Counted from the stretch's first letter, positions 19,562 to 28,441 are shown. The stretch is 64,000 nucleotides of DNA from Yoonia maritima (GCF_002933395.1 NZ_PKFN01000010.1:124001-188000), one strand, 5' to 3'. The notes: generated by a model not told the origin, from the sequence alone. Program-made: numbers and translations.

Positions 19562-20320
19562 ATGAAGGTCATCGTACCCGTCAAGCGCGTGATCGACTAT
19601 AATGTGAAGGTTCGCGTCAAAGCGGACGGCACAGGTGTCGATCTAGCAAACGTCAAAATGTCCATGAACCCATTCGACGAAATTGCCGTCGAAGAGGCAA
19701 TTCGCCTACGCGAAGCTGGAAAAGTGGAAGAAGTCGTCGCTGTGTCCATCGGCGTTAAGCAGGCGCAGGAAACACTGCGCACTGCATTGGCCATGGGCGC
19801 GGATCGCGCGATCTTGGTTGTTGCGGCTGACGATGTGCACACTGACATCGAACCGCTGGCTGTTGCGAAAATCCTTGCCGGTATCGTCAAGGAAGAAAAC
19901 CCTGATCTGGTGATCTGCGGAAAGCAAGCAATCGATAACGACATGAACGCAACGGGTCAGATGTTGTCTGCCCTACTGGGTTGGTCACAAGCGACATTCG
20001 CCTCAGAAGTTAATCTGGATGGCGACAGTGCTATTGTCACACGCGAAGTTGACGGCGGTCTTCAGACCATCAAAGTCAAAACGCCGACCATCATCAGCGT
20101 TGACTTGCGCCTGAACGAACCACGCTATGCGTCGCTTCCAAACATTATGAAGGCCAAGAAAAAGCCTTTGGATGAAAAGACACCTGCCGATTACGGCGTT
20201 GATGTCACCCCACGCCTAACCGTGGTCAGCACATCAGAGCCTGCAACACGTCAGGCTGGTATCATCGTTGGCTCTGTTGATGAGCTGGTCGAGAAACTCA
20301 AAGAAGCGGGGGCTGTGTAA
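19562..20320 (+). CDS. etfB: Electron transfer flavoprotein beta subunit
   Basis: With EtfA, carries electrons from acyl-CoA dehydrogenases to ETF:ubiquinone oxidoreductase. The 252-residue product starts [19 protein letters not shown]. It has the ETF-beta AMP-site segment ([20 protein letters not shown]) and the signature [22 protein letters not shown], whose end forms the recognition loop for dehydrogenases. Length is normal. The stop overlaps the etfA start by one base. The mcd product at 38 kb is a likely electron donor. Confidence 0.98.
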   Translation: MKVIVPVKRVIDYNVKVRVKADGTGVDLANVKMSMNPFDEIAVEEAIRLREAGKVEEVVAVSIGVKQAQETLRTALAMGADRAILVVAADDVHTDIEPLAVAKILAGIVKEENPDLVICGKQAIDNDMNATGQMLSALLGWSQATFASEVNLDGDSAIVTREVDGGLQTIKVKTPTIISVDLRLNEPRYASLPNIMKAKKKPLDEKTPADYGVDVTPRLTVVSTSEPATRQAGIIVGSVDELVEKLKEAGAV

Positions 20321-21246
20321 TGGCTGTTCTTCTACTTGCTGAAGTCACCGATGGCGCATTGGCCGTTGATGCAACTGCAAAAGCAGTGACTGCTGCGGCC
20401 GCGTTGGGTGAAGTGACCGTTCTCTGTGCTGGTGCATCGGCGAAAGCCGCTGCTGACGAAGCTGCAAAAATCGAGGGCGTTGCCAAGGTTCTTTGCGCCG
20501 AAGACGCAGCGCTTAGCCACCGTCTGGCCGAACCAACAGCGGCTTTGATCGTTTCATTGGCTGGCGACTATAGCCACATCGTTGCACCGGGCACGACTGA
20601 CGCGAAAAACATCATCCCCCGCGTTGCGGCACTGCTAGACGTGATGGTGATTTCCGAAGTGACTGGCGTTGTTGACGCTGACACATTCGAGCGCCCAATC
20701 TACGCCGGCAACGCAATCCAGACTGTAAAATCTGGCGACGCGACGAAGGTCATGACAATCCGTACCGCTGGCTTTGACGCCGCCGGCATGGACGGTTCAG
20801 CTTCTGTCGAAACCATCGGTGCCGCGGCTGATCCTGCGCTGTCCGAATGGGTCGAAGACAAGGTCGCCGAATCCGATCGTCCCGAACTGACTTCTGCTGG
20901 CGTTGTTGTTTCCGGTGGTCGCGGTGTTGGTTCCGAAGAGGACTTTGCCCTGATCGAGAAACTGGCAGACAAGCTGGGCGCAGCTGTTGGCGCATCACGT
21001 GCTGCGGTCGACAGTGGCTATGCCCCGAACGACTGGCAAGTTGGCCAAACAGGTAAGGTGGTAGCACCTGATCTATACGTTGCTGTCGGCATCTCGGGTG
21101 CGATCCAGCACCTTGCCGGGATGAAAGACAGTAAGATCATCGTCGCAATTAACAAAGACGAAGAAGCACCAATCTTCCAAGTCGCCGACTTTGGTCTGGT
21201 CGCTGACCTGTTCGACGCTGTACCTGAGCTGACCGAAAAGCTGTAA
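20320..21246 (+). CDS. etfA: Electron transfer flavoprotein alpha subunit
   Basis: FAD-binding subunit of ETF. The 308-residue product has the N-terminal adenosine-like domain and the C-terminal FAD domain with [33 protein letters not shown] and [16 protein letters not shown], the full family signature. Length is normal. It is translationally coupled to etfB (TAATG overlap) and followed by a strong terminator, so etfBA is a two-gene operon. Confidence 0.98.
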   Translation: MAVLLLAEVTDGALAVDATAKAVTAAAALGEVTVLCAGASAKAAADEAAKIEGVAKVLCAEDAALSHRLAEPTAALIVSLAGDYSHIVAPGTTDAKNIIPRVAALLDVMVISEVTGVVDADTFERPIYAGNAIQTVKSGDATKVMTIRTAGFDAAGMDGSASVETIGAAADPALSEWVEDKVAESDRPELTSAGVVVSGGRGVGSEEDFALIEKLADKLGAAVGASRAAVDSGYAPNDWQVGQTGKVVAPDLYVAVGISGAIQHLAGMKDSKIIVAINKDEEAPIFQVADFGLVADLFDAVPELTEKL

Positions 21247-21270
21247 GGCAGCAGTCGAGAAGAAATTGGA

Positions 21271-21300
21271 AAGGCCCACCTGAATAGGTGGGCCTTTTTT
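21271..21300 (+). terminator. Rho-independent terminator after etfA
   Basis: AAGGCCCACCT pairs perfectly with AGGTGGGCCTT around GAAT, continuing into TTTTTT, 25 nt after etfA. It separates etfBA from the bio cassette. Confidence 0.93.
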
Positions 21301-21469
21301 CTTACGAACTCAGCGACTTTGGGTGCCATCTGCTAAGCCGCTGCGTCGCAGCGGAGCTGACCTTGATCACCCACCCGATTTCGGCTACCCAGCCGCAGGC
21401 TTATCGGCTGCGATTTAACCTTTCGCGGCCATCAGCTCTTAGAGGGGCGAGGCTCAGGGTGGAATGACA

Positions 21470-22228
21470 ATGGACGGCCTTCACACCGGCACAAAAGCTG
21501 AATTAGTTGGAAGCGATATCGCGCTAGCTGATCTTTGCTATGCCGTGGCCGGTAAATCCATTCTTTCTGACGTTTCCATTCAAACAAACGCTGCCCGTGT
21601 AGGTATTGTTGGTAGAAACGGATCAGGGAAGTCGACGCTTGCGCGCCTTATTGCAGGTTTGATTGCGCCGACTTCGGGAACAGCGCAGATCAATGGCAAA
21701 GACCTTTTCAAGAACCGCAAAGCGGCACTGACTGAAATCGGGATTTTGTTCCAAAATCCCGATCACCAGATCATCTTTCCCACGGTTGAAGAAGAAATCA
21801 GTTTCGGACTGCGCCAGCTAGGCCAATCCAAAGACACCGCCGCAACCAAGACCCAAGAAACGCTAACCAGTTTTGGTAAGGCACATTGGGCCGAGGCATA
21901 TATCAACACGCTATCGCAGGGTCAGAAACACTTGGTGTGCTTGATGGCAGTTGCGGCCATGGCCCCAAAAACGATCATTCTTGATGAACCGTTCACCGGG
22001 CTCGATATCCCGACAAAGGCACAGCTCAACCGCTATCTTTCGCAGTATCACGGTAGCCTGATCCACATCACACATGATCCTGCCGACCTTATCCAATACG
22101 ATTATGTGATTTGGCTAGAACAGGGCGCCGTTCAGCAAACTGGGCATCCCGATGACGTGCTGCCTGCCTATGTTGCACGCATGAATGAATTGGGGGGATC
22201 CGATGATATCTCTGACCTCTCCGATTAG
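21470..22228 (+). CDS. bioM: Biotin ECF transporter ATPase BioM
   Basis: ATPase of the energy-coupling-factor biotin importer BioMNY. About 252 residues from the ATG at 21470, which has GGTGGA 6 nt upstream; an ATG 6 nt earlier is possible. It has Walker A GRNGSGKST, Q-loop FQNPDHQIIFPTVEEEI typical of CbiO/ECF ATPases, Walker B TIILDEPF and the switch His in HITHD. The ABC signature reads LSQGQ instead of LSGGQ. It overlaps bioN by 26 nt and is followed by bioN and bioY without gaps. Confidence 0.92.
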   Translation: MDGLHTGTKAELVGSDIALADLCYAVAGKSILSDVSIQTNAARVGIVGRNGSGKSTLARLIAGLIAPTSGTAQINGKDLFKNRKAALTEIGILFQNPDHQIIFPTVEEEISFGLRQLGQSKDTAATKTQETLTSFGKAHWAEAYINTLSQGQKHLVCLMAVAAMAPKTIILDEPFTGLDIPTKAQLNRYLSQYHGSLIHITHDPADLIQYDYVIWLEQGAVQQTGHPDDVLPAYVARMNELGGSDDISDLSD

Positions 22229-22817
22229 GACCAAAGCCCACAGCTGGCCCGCTGGCGCAAAGCTGGCAACGCTATGCGTTTCGACTGTTGCGCTGTTTTA
22301 TGTTCAGAACGCCGCCATTCATGCCGCTATCTTCGCTGGCATCCTGACGCTCTATGCGCTGCCGGGAGGTGCGTTTTTTATGACAGGCCTCCGCGCCTTG
22401 CGTTTGCTGTGGCCATTCATTGTGGTGGTCGCGATCTGGCATCTTTGGACCGGCGAAGTCGCACTGGGCGCCGCTGTTATCCTACGGATGATGTCCGCAG
22501 TGGCGCTGGCAAATCTAGTGACGATGACAACGCTGTTGTCAGATATGATCGACGTTGTTCGCACAATTACACGGCCACTAGCCCGTTTCGGGTTACGGCC
22601 AAACATACTCGAATTAGCAATTGCATTGGTAATCCGGCTTACCCCGGTTCTTGTTGAAAAAGGATCGCTGCTGTCGCAATCATGGCGCGCGCGGTCTTGC
22701 CGGCCCTCGGGCTGGCGTATCATCTTACCTTTCACCGTACTCGCGCTGGATGACGCGGACCAAGTCGCAGAAGCCCTGCGCGCACGCGGTGGATTTGACA
22801 CAATGAAGGATACCTAA
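22203..22817 (+). CDS. bioN: Biotin ECF transporter transmembrane protein BioN
   Basis: The T component coupling BioM to BioY. About 204 residues from the ATG at 22203 (GGGGGGAT just upstream), with several membrane helices. The two Ala-Arg-Gly/Ser coupling motifs of T components are present: SQSWRARSCRP and AEALRARGGFD near the C-terminus. It overlaps the end of bioM and abuts bioY, consistent with one translation-coupled unit. Confidence 0.9.
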   Translation: MISLTSPIRTKAHSWPAGAKLATLCVSTVALFYVQNAAIHAAIFAGILTLYALPGGAFFMTGLRALRLLWPFIVVVAIWHLWTGEVALGAAVILRMMSAVALANLVTMTTLLSDMIDVVRTITRPLARFGLRPNILELAIALVIRLTPVLVEKGSLLSQSWRARSCRPSGWRIILPFTVLALDDADQVAEALRARGGFDTMKDT

Positions 22818-23372
22818 ATGGAAAAGAACGTAACCTTGATCGCCCTATTCGCGGGACTTATCGCGGCGCTAGGCATTATCCCTGCAATCACACTCGGGTT
22901 CGGCGTACCCATCACCGCACAAAGCCTTGGCGTCATGCTCTGCGGTACGATTTTGGGATCGAAACGCGGCGGTCTTGCGGTCTTGTTATTCTTGCTGGTT
23001 GTTGCCATCGGTGTCCCGCTGCTCTCTGGTGGCCGTGGCGGCTTGGGCGTATTTGCATCACCGTCCGCTGGCTTCTTGATTGGCTGGCCTGTTGCCGCAT
23101 TCGTCACTGGCCTTATCGTTGAAAAATGGAACGGTGCGCCTTTGATGATCATTGCTGGTATCGCTTCTGTCGTTGGCGGCGTCATCGTGATGTACGCATT
23201 CGGCATCGTCGGCATGTCTATCGCGCTCGACAAAACGCTGCTTGAATCCACTGGATTGGTCACTGCGTTTATTCCCGGCGATTTGCTGAAGGCAGGTATC
23301 GCAGGCATGTTAACCTCGGCACTAGCCAAAGCGCGCCCAGCAAGCGTTCTATCGCGTGCAGATGCCGTCTGA
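22818..23372 (+). CDS. bioY: Biotin transporter substrate-binding protein BioY
   Basis: S component that binds biotin in the inner membrane. The 184-residue product has six hydrophobic helices and the BioY motifs GVPITAQSLGVMLCGTILG, SGGRGGLGVFASPSAGFLIGW and AFIPGDLLKAGIAG. Length is normal. It starts directly after the bioN stop. The bioMNY set is complete, so high-affinity uptake is expected. Biotin synthesis genes are not in the window. Confidence 0.95.
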   Translation: MEKNVTLIALFAGLIAALGIIPAITLGFGVPITAQSLGVMLCGTILGSKRGGLAVLLFLLVVAIGVPLLSGGRGGLGVFASPSAGFLIGWPVAAFVTGLIVEKWNGAPLMIIAGIASVVGGVIVMYAFGIVGMSIALDKTLLESTGLVTAFIPGDLLKAGIAGMLTSALAKARPASVLSRADAV

Positions 23373-24042
23373 TCTAACTGATCTTCTACGCCAACGGCGA
23401 TCTATCCGGGCCTTTACCCAAGACCCGGTTGATCGTCACACGGTAGAGCGGCTGTGCACTGCCGCTCGCTGTGCACCAAGCGGTGCAAACCTTCAGCCCG
23501 GTCAGTTTCACGTGCTAACAGGTACGGCGCTGACCGAACTTAAGACGCGGCTTGGTCAGGCTGTCGCTGACAACACCCCAATCGATCTTGAATATTCATA
23601 CTTTCCCGATGTGATGCAGCCCGAGCTAAAAGATCGGCAACGCAAAGCGGGTTTTGCGCTTTACGAGGCGCTTGGAATTGCTCGCCGTGATGTCACCGGG
23701 CGACGTGATCAATTCGCCAAAAACTACTGCTTTTTCGATGCCCCTATTGGTATTGTGATCACCATCAATCGGGACATGGGCAAAGGCTGCTTTATGGATC
23801 TTGGTATGGCGATCATGGCGTTTTTACTGGCCGCCGAAGACGAAGGTCTAGGTGCGTCAGGGATTGGCGCATTGGCAAACTATGGGGCTATCGTGCATGA
23901 CCACCTCGAACTGCCGCAGAATGAAATGGTCGTTTGCGGAATCGCGCTTGGTGTTCCCGACATGGACGCAAATGTGAACCAGTTTCGCACTGAACGCCTG
24001 CCGCTTGACGCGTTTACGACCTTTCGCGGGTTCGACGACTAA
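23362..24042 (+). CDS. Nitroreductase-family flavoprotein
   Basis: FMN-dependent oxidoreductase of the nitroreductase fold, 226 residues from the ATG at 23362 (a GTG at 23356 is also in frame). RRSIRAFTQDPVDRHTVERL and ARCAPSGANLQPGQFHVL are the FMN-binding N-terminus, and GLGASGIGALANY plus CGIALGVPD the C-terminal motif. It overlaps the end of bioY by about 11 nt, so it is probably in the bioMNY operon; its 3' end overlaps the convergent thiolase by 4 nt. Physiological substrate unknown. Not BluB-like by eye. Confidence 0.87.
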   Translation: MPSDLTDLLRQRRSIRAFTQDPVDRHTVERLCTAARCAPSGANLQPGQFHVLTGTALTELKTRLGQAVADNTPIDLEYSYFPDVMQPELKDRQRKAGFALYEALGIARRDVTGRRDQFAKNYCFFDAPIGIVITINRDMGKGCFMDLGMAIMAFLLAAEDEGLGASGIGALANYGAIVHDHLELPQNEMVVCGIALGVPDMDANVNQFRTERLPLDAFTTFRGFDD

Positions 24043-25139
24043 TCCGAACGCAACACAACAGCCGAGCCCAAACCACCAGCTGACGCAATCGCGGCAACGC
24101 CCGTACCCTTCGTTCGCAGCAACTGATGGAACAAACGCGCAGCAAGTATTGCCCCAGAAGCCCCAATGGGGTGGCCCCAAGCAAGCGCACCTCCATGCCG
24201 ATTAACGACTTCTACAGGCAGGTTTGCGCCCTGCTGACAGGCGATTGCTTGAATGGCAAAAGCCTCCATAATCTCGGCGCTGATCAGATCATCAACCTTC
24301 ACCCCAGCCATGTCCAAGACCGCGTTGATTGCCTTGACCGGCGCGATACCGGGTAGCACGGGATCGTCGCCTAGGGTTTTACCGGCAACGAACTCGACAG
24401 TATCGATCCCATGATCGGCGATATATTTCTCAGACGCGAGCACAACAAACCCTGCCCCATCAGCCGCGACAGCCATGTTTGCGGCAGTGATACTACCAAC
24501 CACGACCGGGGCCTTGTCACACAGACGCGCGGAAAGGTTACGCGTAAATGCATCCCCGCCAATTCCCTCGACTGGCACGATTTCAGGGTGCACGCCGACC
24601 AGCGCCTTAGCATGGCTTTCGATTGCCCATGCGTCTTGTTCGGCCTTGCTGATCCCAAGTTTTTGGGCAAGCCTATCAGCGGCAAGGGCCATATCAGGAT
24701 CTCGGTCCGCCCACGGGGTAAAACACGCCTGATCGTAGGGCGCCGGATCACGACCATCCGCAAAGGTTTGGTACCGCAATGGTCGACGCGAATAGCTTTC
24801 GACACCTCCCGCAATCACAACGTGGTGCTGACCAGACCGGATCATCGCATCAGCCAAGACAAGGGCATCCAAACCGCCCGCGCATTGCCGATCAATTGAC
24901 AACCCCGCAACCCGGTCAGGCAATCCTGCATGCAAGGCAATAATACGCGCTGGGTTCCCGCCCGCGCCCAGCGCATTGGACACAACCAATTCGCCAATAT
25001 CTGCAGGCGAAATCGCGGCATCTCGAAGCAATTGTAAAAGAACCGGCTTAGCTATTTCTTCAATCGAAAGATGGGCCAACGCACCGTTGCGGGGGACCAC
25101 CGGACTTCGCCTTGCAGCGATCAGATAGGTCTTGGTCAT
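24039..25139 (-). CDS. Thiolase-family protein with altered catalytic motifs
   Basis: 366 residues of the thiolase fold. The nucleophile cysteine is present (DRQCAGGLDA) and so is the GHP histidine (ALAWGHPIGASGA). The usual NEAFA loop reads MEAFA, and the C-terminal CxGGG motif with the second catalytic cysteine reads ASAGGLG, so that cysteine is missing. Classical thiolases need it, so the reaction may differ, for example acyl transfer without normal Claisen chemistry. It overlaps the upstream ligase by 4 nt. The pair next to bioY recalls the B. subtilis yhfS-yhfT-yhfU operon. Confidence 0.85.
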   Translation of the reverse strand: MTKTYLIAARRSPVVPRNGALAHLSIEEIAKPVLLQLLRDAAISPADIGELVVSNALGAGGNPARIIALHAGLPDRVAGLSIDRQCAGGLDALVLADAMIRSGQHHVVIAGGVESYSRRPLRYQTFADGRDPAPYDQACFTPWADRDPDMALAADRLAQKLGISKAEQDAWAIESHAKALVGVHPEIVPVEGIGGDAFTRNLSARLCDKAPVVVGSITAANMAVAADGAGFVVLASEKYIADHGIDTVEFVAGKTLGDDPVLPGIAPVKAINAVLDMAGVKVDDLISAEIMEAFAIQAIACQQGANLPVEVVNRHGGALAWGHPIGASGAILAARLFHQLLRTKGTGVAAIASAGGLGSAVVLRSD

Positions 25140-26311
25140 CCGTCAGCCGCAACTATTTCACGCAACAACTGTAAGTCAGGCTTTCCCGCGGCAAGCATCG
25201 GGATCTTATCAACGATCCGTATGTCTTTGGGAACTGAATGCTGTCCAACCATCATCTTACAGTGCCTATGAACAATTGCGGAGGTCAGGCTTTCATCAAT
25301 AGATTGTACAAAACAAATCAAACGATTACCCCGTTTTTGGTCCGGCGTGGTAACGACTGCACATTGCTGCGCAGCGTCCAATTGCATAACGCAGCGTTCG
25401 ACCTCTTCAGGAAAAACATTTGTATCTGCAACCGTCACCATGCGGTTTTTGCGTCCGCTTAGAAACAAATAGCCGCTACCGTCCATATACCCCATCTCGC
25501 CAATGCTCAGATACGTGCCATCCCATTGAGTATCCGGATGATCACCGGCCTCATACCCGTCATATAGATACGGGCTTGCGACCCAGAGCTCTCCGGCTGA
25601 GGCATTATCAGTGGTAGCAATGCGCAGTTGAACCCCCGGATAAAGCCGCCCAACAGACCCCGGCGGCGTATTTTCATCTGACATAGTGATGAAACTGGTT
25701 TCGCTCGCGCCAAAGATTTCATGCACGTGGGCAGCGGGAAACAAACGGTGCAACGCGTCTTTCACCCGAGAGCTCAGCTTACCACCACCCGAAAAGATAT
25801 GCCGCACGTGCGGTAATGCGCTAATTTGCGCCAAAGCTGCGCCCTTTATCAGCAGTGTCAGTTGGGTTGGCGTTGCATAAAGGATCGAAACACCAAAGCT
25901 CTGGACTGCGCGCACCTGACGCTGCGGACCAAGGTTCGTCAGCGAACAAATATCAGCGCCTAGGCTCAATGCCTCTACCGTTGCATAAAGCGTTAACGAA
26001 TGCCCCAAAGCGCCCAACGTTGCATAGGTATCATCAGATGATATTGAAAATCGGTCAGATGCAATTGCAAAACTCTTGTTCCATGTATCCGGCTTGCGGC
26101 GGATCACCTTTGGCTGACCGCTTGATCCTGACGTTTCGCACATCAACCATTGCGGCCCAGCCGCGCCAGCGGCAATCGGTTCGCCAGCAGATTGGCTTGC
26201 CTTGATCGTCGCACCGCGGGTTAGGCAATCGACCAGCACATCAATGCCACGAACATCTGGTGTCAGGATTTCACTGAGGCTACTTAGCGTAAATTTCATT
26301 TCATTTTTCAT
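25136..26311 (-). CDS. Short AMP-binding acyl-CoA ligase-like protein
   Basis: 391 residues of the ANL (acyl-CoA synthetase) superfamily. The P-loop TSGSSGQPKVIRR appears near residue 60 rather than about 180, so the normal N-terminal subdomain is largely absent. FGASE (A5), YLSIGEMGYMD (A7, with Glu where Asp is usual), SGRKNRMVTVADTNVFPEEVE (A8) and AAGKPDLQLLR with the catalytic lysine (A10) are present. It probably activates an organic acid with ATP; CoA transfer is likely but unproven. It is translation-coupled to the thiolase. Resembles YhfT of B. subtilis in context only. Confidence 0.8.
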   Translation of the reverse strand: MKNEMKFTLSSLSEILTPDVRGIDVLVDCLTRGATIKASQSAGEPIAAGAAGPQWLMCETSGSSGQPKVIRRKPDTWNKSFAIASDRFSISSDDTYATLGALGHSLTLYATVEALSLGADICSLTNLGPQRQVRAVQSFGVSILYATPTQLTLLIKGAALAQISALPHVRHIFSGGGKLSSRVKDALHRLFPAAHVHEIFGASETSFITMSDENTPPGSVGRLYPGVQLRIATTDNASAGELWVASPYLYDGYEAGDHPDTQWDGTYLSIGEMGYMDGSGYLFLSGRKNRMVTVADTNVFPEEVERCVMQLDAAQQCAVVTTPDQKRGNRLICFVQSIDESLTSAIVHRHCKMMVGQHSVPKDIRIVDKIPMLAAGKPDLQLLREIVAADG

Positions 26312-26331
26312 ATCACGCCTAATCTAACACT

Positions 26332-26433
26332 TTACCGTCCCGTGATGGAACGGACGATAAACAGCCAACAAAATGAAATCAGCTGGGTGAACAAATAGAC
26401 GCTGCGTGCTCCATGATCGCTATGCGCGTTCAT
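26332..26433 (-). CDS. Candidate 33-residue small membrane protein upstream of the ligase
   Basis: An ATG at 26433 has AGAGGA 7 nt upstream and opens 33 codons: a charged N-terminus (MNAHSDHGARS) then a hydrophobic stretch (VYLFTQLISFCWLFIV). It ends 20 nt before the ligase start, on the same strand. The good ribosome site and single-helix form support it, but there is no family match. It could be a leader peptide, a small membrane partner, or chance. Confidence 0.35.
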   Translation of the reverse strand: MNAHSDHGARSVYLFTQLISFCWLFIVRSITGR

Positions 26434-26605
26434 GAACCGGTCCTCTTGCTCCAATTTTCGTGACTTCCTTTGGTCCGGAAATGGGCAGCCCGAATGGGAA
26501 AACATGTTCATTCCTTCCTGCATGGCCAAGTTCAACAGTTGACCCAAGCAGAAATTACCGCTTGTCTCTATGCAGATAAATGAAACGCTTTGAATTGATC
26601 ATTTC
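26434..26605. other. Divergent promoter region between ligase operon and LysR gene
   Basis: Together with the small ORF this 294-nt gap separates the minus-strand ligase-thiolase operon from the plus-strand LysR gene. LysR-type proteins commonly bind such gaps, but no clear T-N11-A palindrome stood out. No BioR-like box (TTATMKATAA) was seen either. Confidence 0.4.
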
Positions 26606-27424
26606 ATGGATGAAAAGAATGTAGATTGGCGGGATCTCCACCTCTTTCTCGCTGTTGCGCGCGAAGGTGGGCTGTCACCCGCCGCCAAAGTGTCAGGCAG
26701 CAGCCCCGCGACGCTGGGTCGTCGTATGCTTGCGCTTGAACGGACAATGGGGCGCGACCTGTTCGTACGGCATGATCGCGGCTATGAACTCACGGTAGAC
26801 GCCCGCGATCTTTTGATCAAGTTGACGGATATTGAATCTCTCATCCGTCAGGCTACTGTACCGATCGACAAGCAGCCTATGCCGGTCGTTAAGGTATCAG
26901 CCGGGTCGTGGACAACGCTTCACTTACTAAAGCATATTGACCAGATTACAGGCACACCAGCCGATATCAAACTGCGGTTCATCGCTGCCGAAAACATCCT
27001 AGATATCCCACATCGCGAGGTCGTCATCGGATTTAGAAACGGCCGACCAACCAGTCCCAATCTTGCTGGGCGCAAGATGTCACGTGTTGAATTTGCTCCG
27101 TACGCAACGCCTGATGCGCCCAAGCAATGGATCAAAGTGATCGCTGACACCCCTTCCGCACTGTGGGTTGATCGTATGATTGGTAACGACGCCATTCATC
27201 AGGTGAACGCACCACGCAATAGTCTCGACCTTGCGCTGCTTGGCAAAGGAATCGCGCTTTTGCCGACATTCATCGGCGATACAGAATCGACATTAGATCG
27301 GGTTGGCGAAACCATTGCAGAACTCGCACATGATCAATGGATTGTAACGCACCATGAGGACAGACACCTTCCCGAGGTGCGGCGCGCCATTGACCGGATG
27401 TATCACGCGCTCGAACGGTTGTAG
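26606..27424 (+). CDS. LysR-family transcriptional regulator
   Basis: 272 residues: an N-terminal winged helix (WRDLHLFLAVAREGGLSPAAKV, SPATLGRRMLALERTMGRDLFVRH) followed by a LysR-type effector domain that is somewhat short. It lies divergent from the ligase-thiolase operon, the usual arrangement for a LysR protein and its target, so it may control that operon. The inducer is unknown. Its end is 7 nt from the convergent DUF6473-like gene. Confidence 0.88.
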   Translation: MDEKNVDWRDLHLFLAVAREGGLSPAAKVSGSSPATLGRRMLALERTMGRDLFVRHDRGYELTVDARDLLIKLTDIESLIRQATVPIDKQPMPVVKVSAGSWTTLHLLKHIDQITGTPADIKLRFIAAENILDIPHREVVIGFRNGRPTSPNLAGRKMSRVEFAPYATPDAPKQWIKVIADTPSALWVDRMIGNDAIHQVNAPRNSLDLALLGKGIALLPTFIGDTESTLDRVGETIAELAHDQWIVTHHEDRHLPEVRRAIDRMYHALERL

Positions 27425-27431
27425 GACTGTA

Positions 27432-28280
27432 TTACGAAGCATGATAAAGCTGCACCCGGATCGTTTCTATCAGTCTTGCGCTTGCCTCTTGATGGCATTG
27501 GACGCCCAGCATCTCAGTCGCCATCGCAGCCTGTGAAGCCGGATAAAACATTCCCGTCGTCCCTGCTGCTAACGCCGCTGGTGTTGGGTTCGCAACAACG
27601 ATATCCAGCACCAATGAACGCAACTCATCAACCATAGACGCGGTTATAAACAGCGGATCGGCCTGCAACTGCGACGGACGCAATGTCCAGTTCTGGTCGT
27701 CGAACTGTTCATCAGAAAACCAAAGTAGGATCACGCGCCCCCCGATTTGACCCAACATGTTTCTCATACGTGCAAGCCACGCTTCTCGGAGTTCGTTTAC
27801 GACAGTTTCGAACCGATCTGGCGACTTTCCGTGAAGGGCACCCAACATATGGCGCGTAAAAGCGAATTCTGAAAAATCCACATCATGGTAAATCGCCTGT
27901 AACACCGTTGATGCCTTAAGGAACCGATCATTTCGACGCGGATGAACCGAATAGAAGCGATTGGATAAATTATTCGCCCCCATGACCTGAACGACCGTCA
28001 AATCCGCATCCCGGCAGATTTCCATCACTGACGTATCGTTAACAAATGCATCGATACCACCGTTTACGCACCCAAAGTTTACGCAGGTTTGCCGCATCGC
28101 CCTTTCGACTAGCACTGGAAACGGCTTTTCAATGAATTTGCCATAAGTCTCTGTACCGCCGACAAACGCCATATACGGCCGATCAAGCCGCCTTCGCGGG
28201 CCGCGAAATAATACTTTTGAACTGCCGTATCGACATGGCGCATAGCCAAGCTCTTCGGCCTCGATCACCTCTTGTTTCAT
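27432..28280 (-). CDS. DUF6473-like uncharacterised protein
   Basis: 282 residues, no signal peptide. LGYAPCRYGSSKVLFRGPRR, AFVGGTETYGKF, NFGCVNGGIDAF and NRFYSVHPRRNDRFLKAS are strongly conserved in a Rhodobacterales family I remember as DUF6473 (the number is from memory). The GGTETYG and GCVNGG blocks suggest an SGNH-hydrolase-like fold, but this is a guess. Function unknown. It lies between the LysR gene and hbdA, on the minus strand. Confidence 0.65.
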   Translation of the reverse strand: MKQEVIEAEELGYAPCRYGSSKVLFRGPRRRLDRPYMAFVGGTETYGKFIEKPFPVLVERAMRQTCVNFGCVNGGIDAFVNDTSVMEICRDADLTVVQVMGANNLSNRFYSVHPRRNDRFLKASTVLQAIYHDVDFSEFAFTRHMLGALHGKSPDRFETVVNELREAWLARMRNMLGQIGGRVILLWFSDEQFDDQNWTLRPSQLQADPLFITASMVDELRSLVLDIVVANPTPAALAAGTTGMFYPASQAAMATEMLGVQCHQEASARLIETIRVQLYHAS

Positions 28281-28330
28281 GGTTCCTACCGATTCTAATT
28301 CTCACCCAGAATGCAGATTCGCCGAAATCC

Positions 28331-28353
28331 TTTGCCAAATTCCTAATGGCAAA
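28331..28353. promoter_or_regulatory. Inverted repeat upstream of hbdA
   Basis: TTTGCCA-N9-TGGCAAA, a perfect 7-bp inverted repeat about 90 nt before the hbdA start and 50 nt before the start of the DUF6473-like gene. The TTTGC core recalls ScfR/RamB-type acyl-CoA regulators. Regulator unknown. Confidence 0.4.
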
Positions 28354-28441
28354 ATTCAATTTAACTTTTCATCAACGGCGCGACTTGAAGCCCCCATGCA
28401 CACGGGCCTATGGTGCGTTTAACCGGTAAAGGAATGACCAG

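Noticed and set aside
21338-21354. CCGCTGC-GTC-GCAGCGG hairpin upstream of bioM as a biotin or thiamin riboswitch
   Set aside because: A simple 7-bp stem without conserved riboswitch elements; no BioR-like TTATMKATAA box was found nearby either.
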